DNA of 64,000 nt, from assembly GCA_947476075.1 (NCBI GenBank), contig CANJPM010000002.1, forward strand, positions 1-64,000. The letters run 5' to 3'. Position 1 is the first letter of the stretch. Every line of letters starts with the position of its first letter. This document shows, piece by piece, positions 28,173 to 38,611 of the stretch. Source of the stretch: Beijerinckiaceae bacterium (GTDB lineage: Bacteria; Pseudomonadota; Alphaproteobacteria; Rhizobiales; Beijerinckiaceae). The translations under genes and the position numbers were made by a program. The notes beneath the pieces are model-generated. The model saw only the letters and a program-made list of their open reading frames with translations, made no database searches and was not told the origin of the DNA.

Positions 28173-28240
28173 GCTATCTCCAATTTGTGGTTATCGACTG
28201 TTAGATGCGGGTGCGAATTCACAAACCAATACCGCAGACA

Positions 28241-28735
28241 TCAAGTTATTGGATCAATTTCGTCATCGTCCATTTTCTCAGGAACTATGACGACTGGGAT
28301 CGGAAAATTAACCGAGCTTTTCGCCACGAGATTGAGGATGAGCGGTCCCGGACCTTCAGCGCTGCTTGATGCGGCCAAAACGAGGAAGGCGATATCACGG
28401 TCCTCTTCGATCAGATGCAAAATCTGCTCAGATCTGGCTCCTAACCGGACAGAGGCCTCAGCGTCTATGCCTGATACGTCATGGGCCCGCTTTGCAGCGC
28501 GCTTCAATAATTCCCAGCAGGCGTCTTCAGCATCCTTGGCTATCAGTTCTCCGACGCCCAGCCAGTCATGAGATCTACCTGGATCCGCAACCGCTAGCAA
28601 AACAAGGGCTGCGCCGGTACGGACTGCTCTGCGGGCGCCAAAATAGATTGCGCGATCGCATTCAGGCGTATCGTCCACCACGACGAGAAACTTAGGTGTG
28701 TGACCGCTCTCGTATGAGGTCCGAGGTGCGCCCAT
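28241..28735 (-). CDS. Universal stress protein UspA family
   Basis: 164 residues, one UspA domain: FLVVVDDTPECDRAIYFGARRAVRTGAALVLL at the N-terminus, and LVLAASSSAEGPGPLILNLV with PIPVVIVPE near the C-terminus. The GxxGxxxxxxxxS-type nucleotide motif is only partly matched, so ATP binding is uncertain. Sits between trpS and nfuA. Confidence 0.9.
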   Translation of the reverse strand: MGAPRTSYESGHTPKFLVVVDDTPECDRAIYFGARRAVRTGAALVLLAVADPGRSHDWLGVGELIAKDAEDACWELLKRAAKRAHDVSGIDAEASVRLGARSEQILHLIEEDRDIAFLVLAASSSAEGPGPLILNLVAKSSVNFPIPVVIVPEKMDDDEIDPIT

Positions 28736-28776
28736 TACAGCTGCTTTCCTGCTTCAAGAGAAACGTTTAGTCACCC

Positions 28777-29811
28777 TTAGCGTATGAACCCGATGATATC
28801 CTTGATCGCTGCCATGTTAGCTCCAGCGATAACACGAGCGCGGTCAGCGCCTTTCCTTAAAATATCGTCAATATAAGCAGGATTCGATTGGATTCGCTTC
28901 ATTTCAGCGCCAATTGGCCCGAGCTTAGCCTCCGCAACTTCAACCAATGCGTTCTTGAATTGGGAAAAATTTGCGCCTCCGAACTCATTCAAGACGTCTT
29001 GCTTTGAAAAACCACGCAAGGCGGCGTAAATGCTGACCAAGTTGTCAGCCTCCAAACGACTGCCCAAGCATTCCACTTCAGAGGGAAGCGGCTCGGGATC
29101 CGTTTTGGCTCTGCGTATCTTTTGAGCGATTATGTCAGCAGTATCGGTCAGATTGATACGAGAATTGTCCGACGGGTCGCTTTTAGACATTTTTTTTGAT
29201 CCGTCCCTCAGACTCATGACCCGCGTGGCTGGGCCTTGGATAAGGGGTTCCGGCATCGGGAAAAACGCCTCATTATGACCTAAAGACGCGATCGAGGCTG
29301 AAAAGTCCTTATTGAACTTTTGAGCAACGTCGCGAGCAAGCTCAAGGTGCTGCTTCTGATCCTCGCCGACGGGCACATGAGTGGCCCGGTAAATCAGGAT
29401 GTCGGCCGCCATAAGGGTCGGGTAGGCGTACAAGCCCACAGAGGCGTTTTCTTTGTCCTTGCCAGCTTTTTCTTTGAACTGCGTCATCCGGCTAAGCCAG
29501 CCAATTCTGGCTACACAGTTGAAGATCCAAGCCAACTCGGAATGCTCTGGTACTTGGCTCTGGTTGAAGACAATGTGCCGGACAGGATCTATGCCGCAGG
29601 CCAGAAACGCGGCCGTCACCTCGCGGATGTTGGCTTTCAGAACTGCAGGATCTTGGAAGACCGTTATTGCATGGAGATCGACTACGCAGAAAATGCAGTC
29701 ATGCGTATCCTGGAGAGACACGAACTTATGTATAGCACCCAGATAATTGCCAAGGTGAAGATTACCCGTTGGCTGAACGCCCGAAAACACCCGTTGCGGG
29801 AACTGAGCCAT
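28777..29811 (-). CDS. trpS: Tryptophanyl-tRNA synthetase
   Basis: Class I aminoacyl-tRNA synthetase. ATG 29811 ([27 protein letters not shown]) is the natural start, 344 residues; the frame is open to 29871. HIGH-like [10 protein letters not shown] and KMSKS ([10 protein letters not shown]) motifs are both intact, and [18 protein letters not shown] contributes to tryptophan recognition. In several relatives murJ precedes trpS, but here the upstream neighbour is the divergent hisB. Confidence 0.96.
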   Translation of the reverse strand: MAQFPQRVFSGVQPTGNLHLGNYLGAIHKFVSLQDTHDCIFCVVDLHAITVFQDPAVLKANIREVTAAFLACGIDPVRHIVFNQSQVPEHSELAWIFNCVARIGWLSRMTQFKEKAGKDKENASVGLYAYPTLMAADILIYRATHVPVGEDQKQHLELARDVAQKFNKDFSASIASLGHNEAFFPMPEPLIQGPATRVMSLRDGSKKMSKSDPSDNSRINLTDTADIIAQKIRRAKTDPEPLPSEVECLGSRLEADNLVSIYAALRGFSKQDVLNEFGGANFSQFKNALVEVAEAKLGPIGAEMKRIQSNPAYIDDILRKGADRARVIAGANMAAIKDIIGFIR

Positions 29812-30003
29812 TTCGTAGCAACTCCGCCTGATTGATTGATCGCTTATCGCAGCCGCCGATGACGAGCGCAAGCGAACCTCCGCTCATCGGAGCGAAGCGT
29901 TACCGTTTACTATGAGCTGATACAGACAGAAACTCATCTTGAAGCTTCGGGTAGCCACGGGGGCGATCCCTTGCTAGATAACGCGCTCATTAGAGGGCCA
30001 AAA

Positions 30004-30597
30004 ATGCGCCGCACCACCGTACAAAGATCCACACGCGAAACTGAAATCTCCGTAAGCGTGAACTTGGACGGATCAGGGATTTCATCAATCTCGACCGGCA
30101 TTGGTTTCTTCGACCATATGCTCGATCAACTCGCGCGTCACAGCCTAATCGACACCGAGATAAAGGCCAAAGGAGATCTTCATATTGACGATCACCATAC
30201 TGTCGAGGACGTAGGCATCGCGCTCGGCCAGGCAATCCGCAAGGCGCTGGGGGATCTGCGGGGCGTCACCCGGTATGCGGACGTATGCCTGCCAATGGAC
30301 GAAGCGCTGACCCGAGTGGCCATCGACATATCAGGACGACCGTTTTTAATCTTCAAATCAGATCTCACGGCAGAAAAAATAGGCGGGTTTGATAGCCAAT
30401 TGATTCGCGAATTTTTTCAGGCTTTTGCAATGAATGCGGGAATAACGCTTCACATAGAAACCCTATATGGCGAAAATGCTCATCACATAGCCGAATCGTG
30501 CTTCAAAGCTACAGCTAGAGCATTGAGGGAGGCAATTACAGTGGATCCGCGCCAACGAGGAACAGTGCCTTCCACAAAAGGCACGCTCTCGGTTTAA
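30004..30597 (+). CDS. hisB: Imidazoleglycerol-phosphate dehydratase
   Basis: Histidine biosynthesis, sixth step. ATG 30004 ([15 protein letters not shown]) gives 197 residues, the family length; a TTG at 29971 would extend it. Manganese-binding histidine motifs are present: [22 protein letters not shown] and [12 protein letters not shown]. First gene of the hisB-hisH-hisA-hisF-hisE operon. Confidence 0.96.
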   Translation: MRRTTVQRSTRETEISVSVNLDGSGISSISTGIGFFDHMLDQLARHSLIDTEIKAKGDLHIDDHHTVEDVGIALGQAIRKALGDLRGVTRYADVCLPMDEALTRVAIDISGRPFLIFKSDLTAEKIGGFDSQLIREFFQAFAMNAGITLHIETLYGENAHHIAESCFKATARALREAITVDPRQRGTVPSTKGTLSV

Positions 30598-30665
30598 CGG
30601 GCGCCAACGGCCGCAAAATGCGCTCTTTCACACGCGCGAACTGCCGACAATTAGGAGAAGCGAGA

Positions 30666-31313
30666 GTGCGGATCGTTATCGTCGACTACGGATCCGGTAA
30701 CCTTCACTCAGCGCACAAGGCGCTTGAACGCGCCGCGCGGCAGCTGGATCGAGCCGAGATTTTCGTCACGTCCGAGCCTGAGGTCATTCGCTCGGCGGAT
30801 CGGGTTGTTCTACCAGGGGTCGGGGCATTTGCTGATTGTAAGCTGGGCCTGAGTTCGGTTTCGGGCCTGACGTCAGCCTTGGAAGATGTCGTTATTCGAG
30901 CAGGACGACCGTTCCTGGGCATTTGCGTAGGCATGCAATTACTTGCGAGTGTTGGTTTGGAGCACAAAACGACGCTTGGTCTGGGCTGGATTGACGGCGC
31001 GGTCTTGCCAATTACCCCGAACGACCCGAGCTTGCGCATCCCGCACATGGGGTGGAATACGCTGAAGGTCCATCGGGAGCATGATTTGCTGCGCGGCATT
31101 CCTTTGGGGGATCACGGGCGGCATGCGTATTTCGTTCACTCTTTCCATTTCAAGCCTGATGCGGCTGAAGCCATCCTCGCCGGTACGGAATACGGGGGCG
31201 AGATAGCTGCGATAGTTGCGCAAGACAACATAGCTGGTAGTCAGTTCCACCCAGAAAAAAGCCAGCAACTGGGGTTGGCGTTTCTTGAAAACTTCCTGAG
31301 GTGGCGGCCTTGA
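30666..31313 (+). CDS. hisH: Imidazole glycerol phosphate synthase, glutaminase subunit
   Basis: Class I glutamine amidotransferase that feeds ammonia to HisF. GTG 30666 follows TTAGGAGAAG, a good ribosome-binding site, and gives 215 residues beginning [16 protein letters not shown]. Catalytic Cys87 ([10 protein letters not shown]) and the His-Glu pair (QFHPEKSQ) are present, as is the LPGVGAF oxyanion strand. Overlaps hisA by 13 bp. Confidence 0.96.
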   Translation: MRIVIVDYGSGNLHSAHKALERAARQLDRAEIFVTSEPEVIRSADRVVLPGVGAFADCKLGLSSVSGLTSALEDVVIRAGRPFLGICVGMQLLASVGLEHKTTLGLGWIDGAVLPITPNDPSLRIPHMGWNTLKVHREHDLLRGIPLGDHGRHAYFVHSFHFKPDAAEAILAGTEYGGEIAAIVAQDNIAGSQFHPEKSQQLGLAFLENFLRWRP

Positions 31314-32056
31314 TATTGTACCCGGCGATTGATCTCAAAGACGGCCAATGCGTTCGTCTCTTGCACGGGGATATGGCGCAAGCGACAGTCTTTAACCTTG
31401 ATCCGGCAGCTCAAGCAGCGGTCTTTGAGAAACAAGGGTTTAGCTATCTCCATGTCGTGGATCTTGACGGCGCCTTTGCCGGCAAGCCGATGAACGCACG
31501 CGCGGTTGAAGCGATACTTGGAGCGGTAAAAATGCCGATCCAGCTCGGCGGCGGCATCCGGGACATGCGGACAATCGAGAATTGGATCGCTAAAGGCGTC
31601 AGTCGCGTCATAATCGGGACGGCAGCCGTTCGAGACCCGGATCTCGTTCGTGAAGCGGCGCGGCTGATGCCGGGAAAAATCGCTGTCGGCATCGACGCTC
31701 GAGATGGTCAAGTGGCTGTCGAGGGGTGGGCCCGCACGTCCCAGGTGACAGCAGTGGAGCTGGGGCGACGGTTCGAAGACGCCGGTGTGAGCGCCTTGAT
31801 CTATACTGACATTCTTCGTGATGGCGCGCTCAAGGGGCTGAACATAACATCGACGCTCGCTCTCGCCGATGCGCTTTCCATTCCCGTCATAGCTTCAGGG
31901 GGTCTGGCGTCACTTGATGATGTCAAAAGACTTCTGGAGCCTGATTGTGTAAAAATCGCGGGCGCAATCACAGGTCGCGCCCTATATGACGGACGTCTTG
32001 ATCCGCAACTGGCCCTTGATCTGATACGGAGCAAGAAAGACAGCCCCTGTGCTTAA
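31301..32056 (+). CDS. hisA: Phosphoribosylformimino-5-aminoimidazole carboxamide ribotide isomerase
   Basis: Amadori isomerase, TIM barrel. 251 residues from GTG 31301 (a TTG at 31310 is an alternative). Catalytic Asp in [14 protein letters not shown] and the second Asp in [15 protein letters not shown]; phosphate motifs LGGGIRDM and IASGGLASL are present. Its 3' end overlaps hisF by eight bases. Confidence 0.96.
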   Translation: MAALILYPAIDLKDGQCVRLLHGDMAQATVFNLDPAAQAAVFEKQGFSYLHVVDLDGAFAGKPMNARAVEAILGAVKMPIQLGGGIRDMRTIENWIAKGVSRVIIGTAAVRDPDLVREAARLMPGKIAVGIDARDGQVAVEGWARTSQVTAVELGRRFEDAGVSALIYTDILRDGALKGLNITSTLALADALSIPVIASGGLASLDDVKRLLEPDCVKIAGAITGRALYDGRLDPQLALDLIRSKKDSPCA

Positions 32057-32810
32057 AGCCCGAGTCATACCTTGTCTCGACGTCAAAGACGGCCGGGTCG
32101 TCAAAGGCGTCAATTTTGTGGATCTTCGCGATGCTGGAGACCCCGTCGATTGCGCAATGGTTTATGACAAGGCTGGGGCCGACGAGCTTTGTTTTCTGGA
32201 TATCACGGCAAGCCATGAAGACCGCGGCATCCTGTTCGATGTTGTCAAAAGAACCGCTGAAGCTTGCTTCATGCCGCTCACGGTCGGTGGCGGCGTTCGA
32301 TCGGTAGACGACATCCGAAAATTGCTATTAGCGGGCGCAGACAAAGTCTCAATCATGACAGCTGCTGTCGCAAATCGAGATTTTGTCAGGGAAGCCGCAG
32401 AAAAATTCGGCAGCCAATGTATCGTTGTCGCCATTGACGCAAAGCAGGTAAGCCCGGGCAAATGGGAAATCTTTACACATGGCGGGCGCAAAGAAACTGG
32501 CATTGACGCAGTCGCATATGCAAAGGAGGTGGCTGCATTGGGAGCCGGAGAGCTCCTGCTGACCTCGATGGATAGGGACGGGACGAAAACAGGCTTCGAC
32601 ATTTCGTTAGTGCGCGCCGTGGCTGACAGGGTGAAAATTCCGCTTATCGCCTCAGGTGGCGTTGGCTCATTAGACCATCTCGTTGAAGGGATACGAGACG
32701 GGCACGCAACCGCAGTCCTGGCGGCCTCGATTTTTCACTTTGGCGAATTTACTATCCGTGAAGCAAAAGAGTACATGGCTCGTGCTGGGCTCCCGATGCG
32801 GATGGACTAG
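32049..32810 (+). CDS. hisF: Imidazole glycerol phosphate synthase, cyclase subunit
   Basis: TIM-barrel cyclase paired with HisH. 253 residues, GTG start. Catalytic Asp in [15 protein letters not shown] and Asp in VVAIDAKQV; phosphate-binding [11 protein letters not shown] and [13 protein letters not shown] are intact. Related in sequence to the preceding hisA, as expected. hisE follows after 15 bp. Confidence 0.97.
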   Translation: MLKARVIPCLDVKDGRVVKGVNFVDLRDAGDPVDCAMVYDKAGADELCFLDITASHEDRGILFDVVKRTAEACFMPLTVGGGVRSVDDIRKLLLAGADKVSIMTAAVANRDFVREAAEKFGSQCIVVAIDAKQVSPGKWEIFTHGGRKETGIDAVAYAKEVAALGAGELLLTSMDRDGTKTGFDISLVRAVADRVKIPLIASGGVGSLDHLVEGIRDGHATAVLAASIFHFGEFTIREAKEYMARAGLPMRMD

Positions 32811-32825
32811 GTTTGGAGGCAGATT

Positions 32826-33146
32826 TTGGCACGCTTTAGCTTGGAAGATCTCGAACAGATTATTGCTGATCGGGAAAAATCCACGTCTGAAACTTCATAT
32901 ACAAAGTCCCTCTTGCTGGCCGGAACAGAACGGATAGCCAAAAAATTTGGTGAAGAAGCGGTTGAGGCTGTTATTGCGGCAGTACAGGGCGACGTAGAAG
33001 GGCTAAGGCAGGAGGGTGCTGACGTTCTATTTCATTTTCTAGTTTTGGTGAAATCCCGGAACATATCATTAGAATCCATCCTGCTGGTCCTTGCCGCCAG
33101 GACGGCTCAATCTGGGATCGCAGAAAAGAAAAGTCGCAAAAAATAA
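32826..33146 (+). CDS. hisE: Phosphoribosyl-ATP pyrophosphatase
   Basis: Second step of histidine synthesis. 106 residues from TTG 32826, preceded by a GGAGGC ribosome-binding site. The MazG-like metal-binding helices are seen: KKFGEEAVEAVIAA and EGADVLFHFLVLV. Relatives often annotate about this length. coaA follows 33 bp downstream, as in other Rhizobiales. Confidence 0.95.
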   Translation: MARFSLEDLEQIIADREKSTSETSYTKSLLLAGTERIAKKFGEEAVEAVIAAVQGDVEGLRQEGADVLFHFLVLVKSRNISLESILLVLAARTAQSGIAEKKSRKK

Positions 33147-33179
33147 CCTTCGTTTACAACTTCTAAGCCGAGGATTTCG

Positions 33180-34130
33180 ATGAACAGCTCAGAAAAAAAT
33201 CAGGACGGGCTGTCGCCGTATCATCGTTTTACCAGAGAGCAATGGGCGGCGCTGCGCGCTGACACGCCATTAACTCTGACAGCCGACGAACTCGTTCAGC
33301 TGCGCTCAACCAATGATCCTATTTCCGTGGAGGAAGTGGAAGCGATCTACCTTCCGCTATCACGTCTCCTGGCGCTCTACGTCGCTTCGACACAAGGTTT
33401 GTTCAGAGCGACGCAGCGGTTCCTTGGAGCTGATGGCGGAAAAGTCCCCTACATAATTGGCGTTGCGGGCTCGGTAGCTGTTGGTAAATCAACCTCCTCA
33501 AGGATTCTGACCACGCTTCTATCGAGATGGTCAAACACACCCAAAGTGCAATTGATTACGACTGATGGATTCCTTCTGCCTAACGCAGCTTTGGAAGCGC
33601 AAGGGCTGATGGATCGCAAGGGCTTTCCCGAGAGTTACGACGGTGCCTCGCTCTTGAGGTTTCTCTCCCTCGTCAAAGCCGGCGAGCACAGCGTTTGTGC
33701 GCCGATCTATTCGCATCTGGTTTATGATGTAGTTCCGCATCAACACTTGGTCGTCGACAGGCCCGACATTTTGATCGTCGAGGGGTTAAACGTACTTCAA
33801 CCCTCATCTCCCGGTCGGCATACGCCATTCGTATCTGATTTTTTCGACTTCTCAGTCTATCTCGACGCCGATCCTGCTTTGCTCGGAGACTGGTACGTTG
33901 ATCGTTTCATGCGTCTTCGTGATACCGCCTTTAGAGATCCGCGATCCTATTTTAACAAATATGTAGAACTCACCGACGACGAGGCTCGGAAAACGGCGCT
34001 CGACATTTGGTGCCGCATAAATCTCAGGAACCTTGAAGACAACATCATTCCGACCAAAGAACGTGCAAGTTTGATTTTGACCAAGGGCGCAAACCATCAG
34101 GTCGAAAAGGTAGCGTTACGGAAGCTGTAA
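33180..34130 (+). CDS. coaA: Pantothenate kinase, type I
   Basis: First step of coenzyme A synthesis. 316 residues with the P-loop [34 protein letters not shown] and IVEGLNVLQ; the C-terminal segment [21 protein letters not shown] is typical of type I (CoaA). Placed after hisE in the usual order. Ends in a hairpin shared with the convergent adenosine kinase gene. Confidence 0.96.
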   Translation: MNSSEKNQDGLSPYHRFTREQWAALRADTPLTLTADELVQLRSTNDPISVEEVEAIYLPLSRLLALYVASTQGLFRATQRFLGADGGKVPYIIGVAGSVAVGKSTSSRILTTLLSRWSNTPKVQLITTDGFLLPNAALEAQGLMDRKGFPESYDGASLLRFLSLVKAGEHSVCAPIYSHLVYDVVPHQHLVVDRPDILIVEGLNVLQPSSPGRHTPFVSDFFDFSVYLDADPALLGDWYVDRFMRLRDTAFRDPRSYFNKYVELTDDEARKTALDIWCRINLRNLEDNIIPTKERASLILTKGANHQVEKVALRKL

Positions 34131-34154
34131 GAATGGGCTAAATAAGCCCATTCT
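34130..34154. terminator. Bidirectional hairpin between coaA and adenosine kinase
   Basis: Perfect 10-bp stem AGAATGGGCT/AGCCCATTCT with a 5-nt loop (AAATA); it overlaps the stop codons of both convergent genes. T tracts are weak, but the position and perfect stem favour a two-way terminator. Confidence 0.6.
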
Positions 34155-35136
34155 GCTTCGCAAGATCGATCAAGCTGTGTTGCGGGCGAGCCCCCACATG
34201 CTGAATAACTTCTGCGGCAGCCAGGGCCCCAAGTCGCGCGCAAATGGCGTGATCGGCTGACCGGGCTAATCCAGCCAAGAAACCGGCCGCAAACAAATCT
34301 CCCGCGCCTGTCGTGTCGACCAAACGGTCGATAGGATGCGCCGGAAAAGCCAGCGTCTGATGTCGATCCACGACCAGTGAACCTTGCTCGGAACACGTCA
34401 CGACGCCCAAGATATTTTCCTGACGAAGGGCCGCTAGAGCCGTATCCAAGTCTGCCGTTTCGTAAAGTGCTTTGAGTTCGTGTTGATTGGCAAACAAAAT
34501 ATCAACCGTTCCGTTCTGGATCAGATTGAGAAATTCAGCGCGATAGCGATCGACGCAGAACGAGTCTGAGAGGGTTAATACAACCTTGCGATCAGCCGCA
34601 TGAGCGATGTCTGCAGCCTTGATAAACGCTTCTTTGGCGCCTGGTGGGTCCCAGAGATAACCCTCCAGATAGATTATTTTCGAGGAGCGAACCACGTCGG
34701 CGTCCACGTCCGCCGCAGCCAACCCTTGGCATGCCCCAAGAAAAGTATTCATGGTTCGCTCGCCGTCGGGTGTCACCAACACCAGGCAGCGCGCAGTGGC
34801 CGGACCATCTGTGGCAGGCGCGGTGCCAAAATGAACGCCTATTGCGCGAATATCGTGAGCGAAGGCCTTACCAAGTTCATCAGACTTAACTTTGCCGATG
34901 AACGCCGTACGCGACCCCAGAGAGGCGGCGCCAACAATGGTGTTTGCAGCCGAACCACCGGAAATGGTCGTAACAAGTCCCATCGTTTCAAAAAGATAAT
35001 CAGCGCGCGGCTGATCAATGAGAGCCATGCTCCCCTTTGCAAGCTTCTCTCGCACGAGGAAGTCGTCATCCGCCTGGGCAATAACGTCGACGATGGCGTT
35101 GCCCAGTCCCAGAATATCATAGAGCGCTGACGACAT
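34138..35136 (-). CDS. Adenosine kinase (PfkB/ribokinase family)
   Basis: 332 residues of the ribokinase fold. LGLGNAIVDVIAQADD opens it, then GGSAANTIVGAASLG; the PfkB signature 2 DTTGAGDLFAAGFLAGL holds the catalytic Asp and anion hole. Family members in this rhizobial context are annotated as adenosine kinase, which salvages adenosine to AMP; other sugar or nucleoside substrates are not excluded. It follows the XRE gene by 67 bp. Confidence 0.88.
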   Translation of the reverse strand: MSSALYDILGLGNAIVDVIAQADDDFLVREKLAKGSMALIDQPRADYLFETMGLVTTISGGSAANTIVGAASLGSRTAFIGKVKSDELGKAFAHDIRAIGVHFGTAPATDGPATARCLVLVTPDGERTMNTFLGACQGLAAADVDADVVRSSKIIYLEGYLWDPPGAKEAFIKAADIAHAADRKVVLTLSDSFCVDRYRAEFLNLIQNGTVDILFANQHELKALYETADLDTALAALRQENILGVVTCSEQGSLVVDRHQTLAFPAHPIDRLVDTTGAGDLFAAGFLAGLARSADHAICARLGALAAAEVIQHVGARPQHSLIDLAKQNGLI

Positions 35137-35203
35137 AAGAATTCCTCCGTTCGTGGGAACGGTTTTGCATCCAGAGCTATTCGCGTCAAGTTCAACGGGG
35201 CGC

Positions 35204-35557
35204 TCAGCTCTTGGAGAGGAGCCGGATCAGGGAGACAGCGTCATCATCGCTCAATGTGGATATTACATGAGCAAAGCGGTTGGCAGCTTCTGTGACAACA
35301 GGACTCAATCCTCCCGCATCAATGGTGACCTTTGGCGATGACACTTTTGCCAAGCGCTCCAGCTCATCCGCCTCATCCCAGATGACATTGAAAAAAGAAA
35401 TCACGCGCTGCACCAAATACCAAGTCGGCGCACCTCTGCGCCCATGCTCCAGCGCAGACAAATAAGCCGGAGAGACACCAATCTCGTGAGCCATCGCCTT
35501 CAGGGCGATGCCTCTCGTCGCTCGCAATTCTCTGACTTTGTGACCAAAGGGCGTCAT
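35204..35557 (-). CDS. XRE-family helix-turn-helix regulator
   Basis: 117 residues. The N-terminal Cro/CI helix-turn-helix (about 5-60) reads VRELRATRGIALKAMAHEI, then GVSPAYLSALEHGRRG. The C-terminal half is a helical segment without an evident ligand site. It sits between smr and adenosine kinase, a position I recall as common in Rhizobiales. Target genes unknown. Confidence 0.85.
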   Translation of the reverse strand: MTPFGHKVRELRATRGIALKAMAHEIGVSPAYLSALEHGRRGAPTWYLVQRVISFFNVIWDEADELERLAKVSSPKVTIDAGGLSPVVTEAANRFAHVISTLSDDDAVSLIRLLSKS

Positions 35558-35566
35558 GACATGAGT

Positions 35567-36139
35567 CTAGCGTGCAATGGAGCGCCGTAAACTGACAAAC
35601 AATGCTCCCCCTCCGCCGTGTCTAGCCGACGCTTCCTCGAACCCAGACACCAAGGTGCTGAAAGAGCGTAACCATTCAGGCACCTGCCGGCGTAAAACGC
35701 CCCGACCCGTTTCGGGCAGATATGGATGAACGGGATCGCCGCGCCCTGTTATGATAAGTACCAATTGCACTTCATTTGCCTGGGCGCGGATTAAAAACGC
35801 CTTCAATCTCTCATAGGCTTCGCGTTGATTCATGCCATGGAGGTCGAGCGTCTGATCAAACTTCCGGGCGCCTCGCCGAAGTTGCCGCCGCATCTTCCGA
35901 TCTATTGCCGCCCCAAGATTTTTTGCGTTGGGCTGCTGCTTGGCGATCGGCTCAGGGATGGATAGCGGCGGCTCTGAAGATCGTCCGAGATTTTCATCGA
36001 AGAGGGATGGCTGATATGGATGAGTCATTGCGCTTTTTGACCGAACGACCTGCTGCGTCACTTCCGCCCAAAGCAAGTGTTCTTGGGATGTCAACTCACG
36101 ACGTGATTTTGCGCGTGTCTGTATCCGCCTGACCTTCAT
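35567..36139 (-). CDS. Smr-domain DNA/RNA endonuclease-like protein
   Basis: 190 residues. The N-terminal half is polar and probably unstructured. The C-terminal Smr domain (about 95-185) has LDLHGMNQREA, VLIITGRG and ARHGGGGALFVSL, the Smr core motifs. Smr domains can nick DNA or cleave RNA. Its start overlaps the mltA stop by four bases, so translation is coupled; follows mltA as in relatives. Confidence 0.9.
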   Translation of the reverse strand: MKVRRIQTRAKSRRELTSQEHLLWAEVTQQVVRSKSAMTHPYQPSLFDENLGRSSEPPLSIPEPIAKQQPNAKNLGAAIDRKMRRQLRRGARKFDQTLDLHGMNQREAYERLKAFLIRAQANEVQLVLIITGRGDPVHPYLPETGRGVLRRQVPEWLRSFSTLVSGFEEASARHGGGGALFVSLRRSIAR

Positions 36140-37260
36140 TCGGTCACCAATTGCGCTTTGGGCGCAAGGACAACAAACTCTATTTTATGTCTTACACGGC
36201 CCGCTATTGTGCCTGCTTGATCGCCACTGCCCACATACAAATCACCCCTGGCAGGGCCGATGATCGCCGACCCGGCGTCCTGAGCAATCAGTACCCGGCA
36301 AAATCCCTCCCATCCTGATGATGCGGCAGATAGGTCTCCGCTTAGCAACACGGGCGTGCCATAGGGCCAAATGTTGCGATCGACGGCGAGCGATACAAGT
36401 GGTTGTAGAGGAATTCCTTGGCCACCAATAGGTCCACTCGCGCCGGCTGGTTCAAGACGGAAAAATATGAAAGACGCGTTGCGCCACATGATGTCTCGGC
36501 CGAGCTGGCCGATATCTTGGCCAGCATCCCTGAACCAACGCTTTAAAACCTGCAGCGACATGTCTTTTTCATCAACGCACCCCTCATCGATCAGGATTCG
36601 TCCTATTGAGGTGTAGGGATGCCCATTGCGACCATCGTAGACCAGCTGCATCAGTCTACCATCTGCCATTCGCAGCCGAGCCGAGCCCTGAACTTGCACC
36701 ATAAAAGCCTCGATCGGGTCTCGAACCCAAACCAAAGGTTCAGCATAGTCGCTTAATTTCTCAATTTCCGACCTGGGAAGCAGGTGCGCGGTCCCACGTG
36801 GCCCTAAATAATCCGGAAAAGCCAATATAGGAGCTTTAAATTTGTCCGATGGCGCAACATCGGCGTCTATGACCGGCTCATAATAGCCCGTAAGGAAGCC
36901 CGCCCCACTCGCTTCGCTGCATATGCGAACGGGCGTGAAATTGTCTTGAAAGAATTTCTTCGCTTGCGATGAGTTAGTGGGCGTCACAAGCGATTTAGAG
37001 CACAGTTCGAGCAGATCGGTGGTGGTGGGCGCGCCAGCTCTCAACTCGGAGCCGTTGAGAATGTGTGAGGATGATCGCTGAAAGGCGGCGAACACATCCA
37101 GCCATTGCACAGCTTCAAGACCAGCAAAGGTCCCGAATGTCAGCTCTCCGAAAGAAGCGCCCGCCGCCAGCGCGCGTTTTAGAATGGGCTGTTGAAAGCG
37201 GCCGCCGTTAGACACCGCTTTCGATCCTACGAAATGTCTTCGGTTGAGATAAGCCGCCAA
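36136..37260 (-). CDS. mltA: Membrane-bound lytic murein transglycosylase A (MltA)
   Basis: Cleaves peptidoglycan glycan strands. 374 residues: MltA barrel motifs GFLTGYYEPVIDA and VQVQGSARLRMADG, and a C-terminal 3D domain with the catalytic Asp in IAQDAGSAIIGPARGDLYVG. No signal peptide or lipobox is visible at this start (MAAYLNRRHFVG), which is odd for a periplasmic enzyme; the frame begins inside the upstream Tim44-like gene (34-bp overlap), so the true N-terminus may differ or the protein may use another export route. Confidence 0.9.
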   Translation of the reverse strand: MAAYLNRRHFVGSKAVSNGGRFQQPILKRALAAGASFGELTFGTFAGLEAVQWLDVFAAFQRSSSHILNGSELRAGAPTTTDLLELCSKSLVTPTNSSQAKKFFQDNFTPVRICSEASGAGFLTGYYEPVIDADVAPSDKFKAPILAFPDYLGPRGTAHLLPRSEIEKLSDYAEPLVWVRDPIEAFMVQVQGSARLRMADGRLMQLVYDGRNGHPYTSIGRILIDEGCVDEKDMSLQVLKRWFRDAGQDIGQLGRDIMWRNASFIFFRLEPAGASGPIGGQGIPLQPLVSLAVDRNIWPYGTPVLLSGDLSAASSGWEGFCRVLIAQDAGSAIIGPARGDLYVGSGDQAGTIAGRVRHKIEFVVLAPKAQLVTE

Positions 37261-37925
37261 TTGGGATCATGCGAAGCGCCATCTCTGGAAAATGTCCAGA
37301 CATCAGTCATATCGACAACCTTCTCCGAGCTTCCGTCAACCACCGCGCCGGACGGATCGCGAACAGCTGTGATGAGCTTAGAGCTGAATCCAACGACAAT
37401 TTGAACGAAAGTGCCCTTTAAAATCAACTTCTTGATTTCAGCCCGGTCTATTGAAACCAGAACCGTCTCGGCGACGTGTCCTTTCGACTCGCGTTCGTTG
37501 ATTGCCGACAAGAAGTTTTCCAGCACTTCTCTCGATAGGAGGCTCTGTAGAATTGCGCGATCTCCACTCGAAAAAGCCGTGAGGATGAGCTCATAGGCAG
37601 ACTTGGCTCCCTCTAAAAAATCCCGAGGCGTGAAAGAGGGGTCAATCTTTGCTAGATGGTCCAGACTAGCCCAAACGTCAGATCCTGGAGCGGCGAATGG
37701 CGACCACCTCGTTTCCGATCCTAAATCAAACTGAGATACATTGTTGGAATCGTTAGCCGCGCTCTGCTGGGCCGACTTTAGCTTGAACTGGTTGTGATTA
37801 TTCCTACCTGCTTGTGGTGGTTGCTCATGACCGGTCCGCGCGCCAAGAATCGAGCGCACTTTCCAGATCACAAAAACCGCAAGTAACGCGAAGATGATCG
37901 TCGTTAGATCGAAAGGCTCCTGCAT
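37227..37925 (-). CDS. Tim44-like domain protein
   Basis: 232 residues. One N-terminal membrane helix (LTTIIFALLAVFVIWKVRSIL), a polar linker with glutamine/asparagine stretches, then the Tim44/MRP-L45-like domain (about 85-230) with DPSFTPRDFLEGAKSAYELIL and VWTFSRD. The bacterial protein is an inner-membrane factor (TimA in Caulobacter). Co-oriented with mltA. Confidence 0.9.
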   Translation of the reverse strand: MQEPFDLTTIIFALLAVFVIWKVRSILGARTGHEQPPQAGRNNHNQFKLKSAQQSAANDSNNVSQFDLGSETRWSPFAAPGSDVWASLDHLAKIDPSFTPRDFLEGAKSAYELILTAFSSGDRAILQSLLSREVLENFLSAINERESKGHVAETVLVSIDRAEIKKLILKGTFVQIVVGFSSKLITAVRDPSGAVVDGSSEKVVDMTDVWTFSRDGASHDPNWRLISTEDIS

Positions 37926-38140
37926 GGTAGTCCTGCACCCGAAAATTTAATCCAAAAAGCTCGTTCAAGCATTATATGTGTCGGCAGGGATCGTCCATCC
38001 TGTTCTCCTGCCGCTCCATGCTCGTGTTTCATAGGGCCTCCATTCGGATTTTCCGCTTTTGTCTGCAAGCCCATCCATGATAATTCAGTATTGGAATTGA
38101 TTGGCTACCTACAACTGTAGCGACAAAAGGGGACAATTGA

Positions 38141-38611
38141 ATGACTGGCGAAAATAATGGTGTCGGCCCCTCTCCGCAGCTTAACGTTTTAGCTCAATAC
38201 ATTAAGGATCTTTCTTTCGAAAACCCTCATGCTCCCCAGTCTCTTGCGCCGCAGGAAAAATCGCCTAATATCAATATTCAAGTCAACGTAAGTGCGCGTC
38301 AGCTTAACGATAATGACTTTGAAGTCGGCCTGCAGATTGAGGGCAGCGCTGGAGAGGACGCAAACGTTTTATTCCAGTTTGAGCTGGACTACGCGGGCGT
38401 ATTCAAACTTCAAAATGTTCCCCAGCCTGACATTCACCCCATCGTGATGATTGAATGTCCGCGTTTGCTGTTTCCCTTCGCCCGCCAAATCATTGCGGAT
38501 GCGGTTCGCAACGGCGGCTTTCCACCTCTTTTGCTCGAACCCATTGACTTTGTTGCACTGTATCGGCAAAGGGCTGAAAGTGCTCAACAGGAGTCGCCTG
38601 TTTTATCCTGA
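38141..38611 (+). CDS. secB: Protein-export chaperone SecB
   Basis: Cytoplasmic tetrameric chaperone delivering preproteins to SecA. 156 residues: [39 protein letters not shown] and [15 protein letters not shown] are all family hallmarks. ATG 38141 follows AAAGGGGAC. Convergent with dnaQ, with 28 bp of shared 3' coding sequence. Confidence 0.97.
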   Translation: MTGENNGVGPSPQLNVLAQYIKDLSFENPHAPQSLAPQEKSPNINIQVNVSARQLNDNDFEVGLQIEGSAGEDANVLFQFELDYAGVFKLQNVPQPDIHPIVMIECPRLLFPFARQIIADAVRNGGFPPLLLEPIDFVALYRQRAESAQQESPVLS

